This document shows positions 37,938-44,657 of a stretch of DNA of 64,000 nt, one piece after another. The translations under genes and the position numbers were made by a program. Source of the stretch: Streptomyces sp. AC512_CC834. GTDB lineage: Bacteria > Actinomycetota > Actinomycetes > Streptomycetales > Streptomycetaceae. Position 1 is the first letter of the stretch. Each line of letters starts with the position of its first letter. A model generated the notes under the pieces. The model had not been told where the DNA came from. It did not search any database and worked only from the letters and a program-made list of their open reading frames with translations. The stretch is from positions 1 through 64,000 of the forward strand of contig NZ_JAGMUO010000034.1 in assembly GCF_019049325.1 (NCBI RefSeq), written 5' to 3'.

Positions 37938-39536
37938 TCAGGCCCGGCCGACGTCGATGAAGGACAGTCCGGTCGTGGGCAGCGGCTTGAACCCGGTGAG
38001 GGCGTCGGTGGTCCAGCCGGTCGGCAGCTTGCGATGCAGCACCGGATAGAGAGCGGCCTCGTCCGCGACCAGGTCGGTGACCTGCCCCCACAGCTCCTTG
38101 CGCTTGGCCTCGTCGGTCAGGCCCGCCGCCTGGTCCAGGAGCGACTTGGTCTTCTTGTACGCGGCGGAGCCCGCCCACCCGTAGCGCTTCTCGGGCCAGA
38201 AGCCGTAGTAGAACCAGCGCATCAGCAGGTCCACGTCGTTGCCGAAGACCGAGGGGTCGCCCGGCGCGGCCAGCGCGTGGAAGTCTCCCTTGTCCACCTT
38301 CGCGTACTGGGCCGCGGACTTGGCGATGTCGAGCGTGGCGTCGACACCGATCGCGGCCCAGCTCTCCTTGATCAGCGGCGCGACGTCCTTGACCCAGCCG
38401 GTGTCGGTGAGCATCAGGGTGAAGGAGAGGTCCTTCGCCCCGGCCTCGGCGAGCAGCTTCTTCGCCTTGGCGAGGTCGTGGGAGTAGACGGTCGAGGCCT
38501 TGCGGTAGTCCGGGTGGGTCGCCGGCACGTAGCCGGTGGCCGGTGCGGCGTTGCCGAGCAGGGCGGTCTCGATGATCTTCTCGGTGTCCAGGGCGTAGTG
38601 CAGCGCCTGGCGCACCCGCTTGTCCTCGAACCGCTCGTCCTTGCAGTTGAACATGAGGAAGAGCAGCCCGAACGACTGGACGGACTCGACCTTGTTCTCG
38701 CCGGTGATGCCCTTGACGTCGATGTACGGGACGTCCTCGATGGCCTGGACCCGGCCGGACTTGAGCGCGCTCACGCGGGCGGACGGGTCCGACATCAGGC
38801 GCCAGACCATCTTCTGGGCCTTGGCGGGGTGCGGACCGTTGTACTTGTCGTGCTTCGTCATCACGATCTTGTCCTCGCGGACCGCCGAGACGAACTTGTA
38901 CGGGCCCGAACCGACCGGCTCGGCGTCGAAGCCCTTCACGTCCTTCTCGACGATCTTCTTCGGCACGATCCGTACGACGGATATGCGGGAGGGGAAGAGC
39001 GCGAAGGGGCTCTTGAGCTTGAACTCGACCGTGCCGGTGTCGACCGCCTTGACGGTGTCGATGAAGGGCACGAACTGCGCCATCAGGGAGGCGTTCTTCG
39101 GGTCCAGGACGCGCTCGAAGCTGAACACGACGTCCTCGGCGGTGACCGCGGAGCCGTCGTGGAAGGTCGCGCCCTTGCGCAGCGTGGCGCGGTACGTCGT
39201 CGCGTTGATCTTCTTCGGCATCTCCGTGGCCAGCGTGGGCCGCGCGACGAGGGTGGCCGGGTCGAGGTCGACCAGCCCCTCGAAGATGTGCATGTTCGCC
39301 GCGTACGGCGTGGCACCGGAGGTGATCATCGGGTCGAAGCCCGTGGACAGGGCGTAGGACAGGCCGGCCTCGATGGTGCCGGCGCCACTGCCGCCGGAGC
39401 CCTTCGCGCCGTCGCCGTTGGACGCGGGGCCGCCACAGGCCGTCAGGCCGGTGGTGATCGCGGTCGTCACACCGATGGCGCTCGTGTATCTCAGAAAGGT
39501 GCGGCGATCGACGCCGGCTGCGCTGCGCGAGGGCAA
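37938..39536 (-). CDS. Solute-binding lipoprotein of peptide family (SatA/SiaE-like), probable sialic acid binder
   Basis: 532 residues, SBP_bac_5 family. DRRTFLRYTSAIGVTTAITT with LTAC gives a twin-arginine-like signal and lipobox, so a membrane-anchored receptor. Family segments include ATTYRATLRKGATFHDGSAV and EDVVFSFERVLDPKN. First gene of the importer operon and divergent from a FadR-type regulator; the intergenic region contains the 25-bp operator at 39626. Cargo inferred as Neu5Ac or a related sialic acid from flanking sialidase, aldolase and esterase genes; dipeptides or other acidic sugars remain possible. Confidence 0.85.
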   Translation of the reverse strand: MPSRSAAGVDRRTFLRYTSAIGVTTAITTGLTACGGPASNGDGAKGSGGSGAGTIEAGLSYALSTGFDPMITSGATPYAANMHIFEGLVDLDPATLVARPTLATEMPKKINATTYRATLRKGATFHDGSAVTAEDVVFSFERVLDPKNASLMAQFVPFIDTVKAVDTGTVEFKLKSPFALFPSRISVVRIVPKKIVEKDVKGFDAEPVGSGPYKFVSAVREDKIVMTKHDKYNGPHPAKAQKMVWRLMSDPSARVSALKSGRVQAIEDVPYIDVKGITGENKVESVQSFGLLFLMFNCKDERFEDKRVRQALHYALDTEKIIETALLGNAAPATGYVPATHPDYRKASTVYSHDLAKAKKLLAEAGAKDLSFTLMLTDTGWVKDVAPLIKESWAAIGVDATLDIAKSAAQYAKVDKGDFHALAAPGDPSVFGNDVDLLMRWFYYGFWPEKRYGWAGSAAYKKTKSLLDQAAGLTDEAKRKELWGQVTDLVADEAALYPVLHRKLPTGWTTDALTGFKPLPTTGLSFIDVGRA

Positions 39537-39625
39537 GGAGTCCTCCAGACGGACAGAAGGTGACTAAGGATGACCAGAGACGTGGCCGATTCGGCAGTGA
39601 GTGTGGTCAAAGCCTCATAGATCGT

Positions 39626-39650
39626 GCGTCAGACGTATGATGTCCGACGC
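39626..39650. promoter_or_regulatory. Sialic acid regulon operator, site 1
   Basis: GCGTCAGAC and GTCCGACGC form near-perfect arms (one mismatch) around GTATGAT. On the minus strand it reads GGACATCATACGTCTGAC, sharing the core AGACATCWKACGTYYG (allowing one change) with 40788-40806 and 60551-60567. Placed between the divergent binding-protein gene and FadR-type gene, where it could control both. Confidence 0.75.
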
Positions 39651-39696
39651 GTTGATAGTGTGGGAAGGTAGTCCGACCGAGGAGAGGGGTCAAGAG

Positions 39697-40449
39697 GTGG
39701 CGGTGGAACAAGGGGCCGTGAAGCCGGTCATGCCGGCGCCCAAGTCGGCGCGCCAGCCGCTCAGGCAGGAGGTCGTCGACGGCATCAAGACACACATCCT
39801 GAGCAACAGGCTCCGCCCCGGCGACCCGCTGCCCACGGAGACCGCCCTGTGTGAGGCCCTCGGCGCGAGCCGCTCCAGTGTGCGCGAGGCCATCAGGATC
39901 CTCACCGCGCTGGACATCGTCGAGGTCCGGCACGGGCACGGCACCTACGTCGGACGGCTGAGCCTGTCCGCACTGGTGGAGAGTCTCACCTTCCGCGGAC
40001 TGCTGAGCCCCGACGACGACTTCCAGGTCATGTCGGACCTCATCGAGGTGCGCGAGCTCTTCGAACGCGGGATGGCCGAGCGCCTCGTCGCGTCCCTCGC
40101 CGGGGACCAGGTCGACCGTCTTCAGGGATACGTCGACGTCATGCGCGACGCGGAGGCGGGCGAGGGGCACGGTTTCGTCGACGCGGACCGCTCCTTCCAC
40201 GCCCTGCTCGTCGCCCCGCTCGGCAACGACCTCATCGGCCAGTTGTCCGCGGCGTTCTGGGACGTCTACGTCATCGTCGCCCCCCATCTGGACGTGTTCA
40301 CGCACGAGCACGAGGCGTCCACCATCGCGAACCACCAGCGCATCGTGGACGCGTTGCGGGCCGGCGACGCCGGCGAGTTCGCCGCCGCGCTGAGCGACCA
40401 CTACGCACCGGTGCGCCACCGGATCGCGGAGGCGCGCGCCCGGCAGTGA
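39697..40449 (+). CDS. FadR-type GntR regulator, NanR-like (copy 1)
   Basis: 250 residues from GTG 39697 behind GAGGAGAGGGG. N-terminal winged helix: RPGDPLPTETALCEALGASR, then SSVREAIRILTALDIVEVRH and GHGTYVG. C-terminal FCD ligand domain (about 100-240) with metal-binding pattern (DADRSFHALL, NHQRIVDALR). Strongly similar through its length to the second copy at 59756 (both have VEVRHGHGTYVG then LSLSALVE/MSLDALVE). FadR-type regulators control sialic acid genes in several bacteria. Site 1 lies just upstream, so autoregulation is likely. Confidence 0.88.
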   Translation: MAVEQGAVKPVMPAPKSARQPLRQEVVDGIKTHILSNRLRPGDPLPTETALCEALGASRSSVREAIRILTALDIVEVRHGHGTYVGRLSLSALVESLTFRGLLSPDDDFQVMSDLIEVRELFERGMAERLVASLAGDQVDRLQGYVDVMRDAEAGEGHGFVDADRSFHALLVAPLGNDLIGQLSAAFWDVYVIVAPHLDVFTHEHEASTIANHQRIVDALRAGDAGEFAAALSDHYAPVRHRIAEARARQ

Positions 40450-40783
40450 CGCGTCTGGCAGCGACCGGGCGGCAGTGACCCGGGTGGCGTCGGGGCGCGC
40501 CCTTCCGCGGGTCCCGGCGCCCCGGCCGGCCCGTCGGTCCCAGCTCCACATCGGTCCTGGGCCAGGACTGCCCCGTAGGTCCCGCTCAGAGGTGCGCCGG
40601 TGCTCCGCCCGTGTCGTCGCTCGCGGCGTCCCGTCGGGCACCGGGGCGCCGCGACCGCCCCGGAATCGACGGCGCCGTCCCGCCGGGGCGATGCCGTGCC
40701 CGCCCGGCCTCCTGTCGTCCCCAGCGCGCTGAACCGCCGGGGAAGCGTCTTGACGTGTGCCGCAGGGTCTCTTAGAGTCCCTC
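40450..40783. other. Intergenic stretch upstream of esterase operon
   Basis: About 330 bases, C-rich, without recognisable gene; it ends in the operator at 40784. A promoter for the esterase-sialidase-aldolase genes is expected in 40740-40890. Confidence 0.5.
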
Positions 40784-40810
40784 GACACCAGACATCTGAC
40801 GTCTGGCGTC
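40784..40810 (+). promoter_or_regulatory. Sialic acid regulon operator, site 2
   Basis: CCAGACATCTGACGTCTGG (40788-40806) is a palindrome with 8 of 9 pairs; GAC and GTC outside extend it to 27 bp (11 of 13 pairs). It is the best-symmetrical of three related sites and lies 83 bases upstream of the esterase start. Confidence 0.8.
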
Positions 40811-40892
40811 AACCGGGTGTCTGTCGCTTGGGCACCCCGTCGACTCCGCCGTGCCGCACCGCGCGCACGCCACACCCACCGGGGCCCCTCTC

Positions 40893-41906
40893 ATGCCGCT
40901 GACGGATCTGACCCTCGACGAGTGCCTGGCGCTGCGGCCCCGGCTCGACGAGCCGGCCGACCTCGACCTCTTCTGGGACCGGACGCTCGACCGGGCACGT
41001 GCCACGGACGCCCGCCCGCACTTCGCACCGGTCGACACCGGCCTGACACAGGTGACGACCTACGACGCCACCGTGCCGGGTTTCGACGGCCAGCCCGTAC
41101 GCGGCTGGCTGCACCTGCCCGCCCGGGCGAGTGAACCCCTCGGCTGCGTCGTAGAGTTCCTCGGCTACGGGAGAGGCCGCGGCCCCGCGCACGAGCAACT
41201 GCTGTGGGCGAGCGCCGGATACGCCCACTTCATCATGGACACCCGCGGCCAGGGCTGGTCCGCGGCAGGCGGGGACACCCCGGACACCGCCACCCTGCAC
41301 GGCTCGGTCCCCGGCTTCCTGACCCGCGGCGTCGAGAGCCCCGAGGACCACTACTACCGCCGAGTGATCACGGACGCGGTGCGGTGCGTCGACGCCGTCC
41401 GGGACCACCCGGCCGTCGACCCGGACCGGATCGTGGTGACCGGCGTCAGCCAGGGCGGCGGCATCGCCCTCGCGGTCGCCTCGCTCGTGGCGGACCTCGC
41501 CGGAGTCATGCCGGACGTCCCCTTCCTCTGCGACATCCGCCGCGCGGCCCGGATCTCCGCCACGAACCCCTACACCGAGATCGCCGCATACCTGAGCCTG
41601 CACCGCGACCGCGCCGACACCGTGTTCCGCACCCTGTCCTACGTCGACGCGGCCGTGCTCGCCTCCCGGGCCACGGCCCCGGCCCTGTTCTCCATCGCCA
41701 TGATGGACGACGTCTGCCCGCCCTCCACCTGCTTCGCCGCCTACCACCGCTACGCCGGCCCCAAGGACGTCCGCGTCTACGAGTTCAACGGCCACGAGGG
41801 CGGCGGCGGTCACCACCGGCGCGAACAACTCGACTGGGTGCGCGCCCTCTTTGCCCCCGGACACCGCACCGGTGCCGGGACCCCGCACGACCGACAGCTC
41901 GTCTGA
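40893..41906 (+). CDS. CE7-type acetylesterase, possible sialate O-acetylesterase
   Basis: 337 residues of the acetyl xylan esterase / cephalosporin C deacetylase (CE7) family. Catalytic Ser in TGVSQGGGIAL, Asp in MMDDVCPPS and His in NGHEGGGGH; RGQGWS is the family RGQ motif. No signal peptide, so cytosolic like other CE7 members. It heads the unit esterase-sialidase-NanA, directly after a sialic acid operator. Host sialic acids are often 9-O- or 4-O-acetylated, and the aldolase works poorly on these, so deacetylation of imported sugar is a reasonable role. That is inference; the family acts on many acetylated sugars. Confidence 0.85.
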   Translation: MPLTDLTLDECLALRPRLDEPADLDLFWDRTLDRARATDARPHFAPVDTGLTQVTTYDATVPGFDGQPVRGWLHLPARASEPLGCVVEFLGYGRGRGPAHEQLLWASAGYAHFIMDTRGQGWSAAGGDTPDTATLHGSVPGFLTRGVESPEDHYYRRVITDAVRCVDAVRDHPAVDPDRIVVTGVSQGGGIALAVASLVADLAGVMPDVPFLCDIRRAARISATNPYTEIAAYLSLHRDRADTVFRTLSYVDAAVLASRATAPALFSIAMMDDVCPPSTCFAAYHRYAGPKDVRVYEFNGHEGGGGHHRREQLDWVRALFAPGHRTGAGTPHDRQLV

Positions 41907-41932
41907 CCCCACACTCGAGAAGAGGTCCGTCC

Positions 41933-43426
41933 ATGCAGCGAAGAGTCACCCTTGGCACGCTCGCCGCGGCGCTCGCCGTCGTGACCGCCACCACGACCGG
42001 CGCCCAGGGCGCCACCGCCGCCCCCCGCACCGCTGCGAACGCGGCGAACGCCGGCACCCTCACCTCGCAGGACCTGGCGACGGCCGGCAGCGGCTCGCCC
42101 TACTACCGCATCCCCGCGCTCACCAGGACCACCGAGGGCACCCTGCTCGCCGCCTACGACGCCCGTCCCACCCTCGCCGACCTGCCCAGCAACATCGGCA
42201 TCATGATCCGACGCTCCACCGACGGCGGAACCACCTGGCAGGCGCAGCAGGTGGTCCGCAAGGACGCCGCGCCCAAGGGCTACGGCGACCCCAGCCTCCT
42301 CGTCGACCGCGACACCGGCCGCATCTTCCTCTTCTACGCGGCCGGTGTGAACCAGGGCTTCTTCGGCTCGGCCACCGGCAACGACGAGTCCGACCCGGAC
42401 GTCCTCCAGGCCGACTACAGCTACTCCGACGACGACGGTCTCACCTGGAAGCACGAGCGGATCACCGCCGACATCAAGAACCCGGCCTGGGCCGGCATGT
42501 TCGCCGCGTCCGGCGAGGGCATCCAACTGCGCCACGGCGCCTACAAGGGCCGCCTGATCCAGCAGTACGCGATCCGGAACAACGGCAAGAACTACGCGGT
42601 CAGCGCCTACAGCGACGACCACGGCGCCACCTGGAGGATGGGCACCCCCGTCGGTCCAGGCGGCGACGAGAACAAGACCGTCGAGCTGTCCGACGGCCGC
42701 GTCATGCTGAACAACCGCTCGACCCCGTACCGCACGGTCGCCTACTCCAGCGACGGCGGCGTCACCTACACCCCCTTCCAGCAGGACACCGAGCTGCCCG
42801 ACCCGGCGAACAACGGCTCGATCACCCGCTTCGCGCCCGACCTGCCCGCCTCCCACCCGCGTGCCTCCTGGCTGATGTTCAGCAACACCGCGACGGCCAA
42901 CAGCCGCAGCAACCTCACCGTCCGCCTGTCCTGCGACAACGGACAGAACTGGCCGATCCGCAAGACCGTCGAGGCCGGTTCCGCCGCCTACTCGACGCTC
43001 ACCCCGCTCAGCGACGGCACCGCCGCCAACGCGCGCATGGGACTGCTCTGGGAGCGCGACAACTACCAGCACATCACCTACTCGTCCTTCGACCTGGTGT
43101 GGCTCGGCGGCGTCTGCGCACCGGTCACCGTCACGCCGCCCACCGGACTGACGGCCGGTGCCAACACGGAGGTCGCCGTCCGCGTCGTCAGCCAGAACGA
43201 CGTGAAGCTGCCCGCCGGTTCGGTCTCGCTGAAGCTGCCCGCCGGTTACAGCGCCCCGGCCGTCTCCGTTCCCGCGCTCAACCCCGGCCAGGGGGCCACC
43301 GTGAAGGTGCCCGTGACCGTGCCCGCGACCGCTGCCGCCGGGAGCGTCGAGGCGACCGCCGACTACCAGGTCCGCGGCCGGCAGCACGCCTACGGCGACG
43401 CCACGTTGACCATCACCGCCCCGTAG
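41933..43426 (+). CDS. nanH: Secreted exo-alpha-sialidase (GH33)
   Basis: 497 residues. Signal peptide (TLGTLAAALAVVTATTTGAQ) then a six-bladed propeller: YYRIPALTRT holds the arginine of the RIP motif, Asp-boxes are STDGGTTW, SDDDGLTW, SDDHGATW and SSDGGVTY, Glu-Tyr dyad candidates are ENKTVEL and AAYSTLT. After the propeller, TPPTGLTAGANTEVAVRVVS begins an NEW3/Ig-like module of about 100 residues. The enzyme removes terminal sialic acid from glycoconjugates outside the cell. Two bases short of overlapping no gene; 26 bases after the esterase, so same transcript. Confidence 0.93.
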   Translation: MQRRVTLGTLAAALAVVTATTTGAQGATAAPRTAANAANAGTLTSQDLATAGSGSPYYRIPALTRTTEGTLLAAYDARPTLADLPSNIGIMIRRSTDGGTTWQAQQVVRKDAAPKGYGDPSLLVDRDTGRIFLFYAAGVNQGFFGSATGNDESDPDVLQADYSYSDDDGLTWKHERITADIKNPAWAGMFAASGEGIQLRHGAYKGRLIQQYAIRNNGKNYAVSAYSDDHGATWRMGTPVGPGGDENKTVELSDGRVMLNNRSTPYRTVAYSSDGGVTYTPFQQDTELPDPANNGSITRFAPDLPASHPRASWLMFSNTATANSRSNLTVRLSCDNGQNWPIRKTVEAGSAAYSTLTPLSDGTAANARMGLLWERDNYQHITYSSFDLVWLGGVCAPVTVTPPTGLTAGANTEVAVRVVSQNDVKLPAGSVSLKLPAGYSAPAVSVPALNPGQGATVKVPVTVPATAAAGSVEATADYQVRGRQHAYGDATLTITAP

Positions 43427-43434
43427 CACCACAG

Positions 43435-43464
43435 CCGGGGCCGCCCGCCGTCGGGCGGCCCCGG
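43435..43464 (+). terminator. 13-bp hairpin between sialidase and aldolase genes
   Basis: CCGGGGCCGCCCG pairs exactly with CGGGCGGCCCCGG around CCGT, nine bases after the sialidase stop. Likely a partial terminator that lowers aldolase relative to sialidase message, or an RNA-stabilising hairpin. Confidence 0.7.
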
Positions 43465-43503
43465 TCGCCCTTCCGTTCCACCCACGCACAACCTGGAGTT
43501 CCC

Positions 43504-44463
43504 ATGTCCTGGTCCCAGCCTCTTCGCGGCGTCGTCCCGCCCGTCTGCACCCCGCTCGACGCGGAGGGCGAGGTGGATACGGCGTCGCTCGCCCGGCTCG
43601 TCGACCACCTCGTGGGCGGGGGAGTGCACGGCCTGTTCGCGCTGGGCTCCAGCAGCGAGGTCGCCTTCCTCACCGACCGGCAGCGGGCCGTCGCCCTCGA
43701 CACGGTCGTCGAGGCCGCCGCCGGCCGCGTCCCCGTGCTCGCGGGCGTCATCGACATGACCACCCCCCGCGTCGTCGAACACGCCCGCACCGCGCTCGCA
43801 GCGGGAGCGGACGCGCTGGTGGCCACCGCCCCGTTCTACGCCCGCACCCACCCCGTCGAGATCGCCCGGCACTTCCGCACCCTGCGCGAGCGCGCCGACC
43901 TGCCGCTGTTCGCCTACGATCTCCCCGTCTCCGTGCACAGCAAGCTCTCCACCTCCCTGGTACGGGAACTCGCCGAGGACGGCACGCTCGCCGGGCTCAA
44001 GGACAGCAGCGGCGACGAGGGCGGCCTGCGCAGGCTCCTCGTCGAACTCGGCGGACGCCACGGCCGCGCCGACGGCCCCGCACCCTCCTTCAGCATCCTC
44101 ACCGGCTCCGAACTCACCGTGGACGCCGCCCTGCTGGCAGGCGCCGACGGCGTGGTACCCGGCCTCGGCAACGTCGACCCGGCCGGTTACGTCCGCCTCT
44201 ACGACGCCGTGCGCGGCGGCGACCTGGACGGCGCCGTCAAGGAACAGGAGCGGCTAGTCGAGCTGTTCGGCCTCGTCGACGCGGGCCCGGAGAGCGAGAT
44301 GGGCCGCAACTCCTCGTCCATCGGCGCCTTCAAGCACGCGCTGCGGCTGCTCGGGGTGTTCACCCACGGCACCACCGCCGCCCCGCAGATCCAACTGGGC
44401 GAGGACTCCGTCGCCCACGTCGAGCGGCACCTGCGCGGCGCCGGGCTGCTCACCGTCCGCTGA
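43504..44463 (+). CDS. NanA-type aldolase (DapA superfamily), copy 1
   Basis: 319 residues of the DHDPS/N-acetylneuraminate lyase family. LFALGSSSEVAFLTDRQR is the substrate carboxylate-binding segment; YDLPVSVHSK has the conserved Tyr and GLKDSSGDEG the Schiff-base Lys (Lys166). The C-terminus is about 15 residues longer than in copy 2 at 60625. Context (sialidase 77 bases upstream, importer, NanR-like gene) supports cleavage of Neu5Ac to pyruvate and ManNAc; 2-keto-3-deoxygluconate aldolase activity cannot be ruled out from sequence. Ends at a strong terminator. Confidence 0.82.
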   Translation: MSWSQPLRGVVPPVCTPLDAEGEVDTASLARLVDHLVGGGVHGLFALGSSSEVAFLTDRQRAVALDTVVEAAAGRVPVLAGVIDMTTPRVVEHARTALAAGADALVATAPFYARTHPVEIARHFRTLRERADLPLFAYDLPVSVHSKLSTSLVRELAEDGTLAGLKDSSGDEGGLRRLLVELGGRHGRADGPAPSFSILTGSELTVDAALLAGADGVVPGLGNVDPAGYVRLYDAVRGGDLDGAVKEQERLVELFGLVDAGPESEMGRNSSSIGAFKHALRLLGVFTHGTTAAPQIQLGEDSVAHVERHLRGAGLLTVR

Positions 44464-44494
44464 CGAGCGGCCCCCGGCCGGGGGCCGACGACAC

Positions 44495-44527
44495 CGTCCT
44501 CGCCGCCCGCGGCGGGCGGCGAGGACG
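44495..44527 (+). terminator. 15-bp perfect hairpin terminator
   Basis: CGTCCTCGCCGCCCG and CGGGCGGCGAGGACG pair exactly around CGG. A smaller palindrome GGCCCCCGG/CCGGGGGCC (44469-44486) precedes it. Ends the esterase-sialidase-aldolase unit. Confidence 0.85.
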
Positions 44528-44552
44528 ATGCGGGCGTCGAGCGGGAACGCAG

Positions 44553-44585
44553 GGTCTAGACCACTTGGGGTCGCGCCGCTATGGT
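44553..44585 (+). promoter_or_regulatory. dre-type DasR box overlapping hexosaminidase promoter
   Basis: GGTCTAGACC (44553-44562) with trailing A matches the DasR element TGGTCTAGACCA at 11 of 12 positions. TAGACC (44557-44562) is a plausible -35, followed after 17 bases by TATGGT (44580-44585) as -10, so bound DasR would cover the -35. Controls the hexosaminidase gene, and thereby ties it to N-acetylglucosamine supply. Confidence 0.8.
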
Positions 44586-44657
44586 GCGTAATTCTGCAAG
44601 AAATAAGCGCTCTTCGCGCATATGCAAGCACCAGTGATGCCCCGATGAGGAGTCCCA

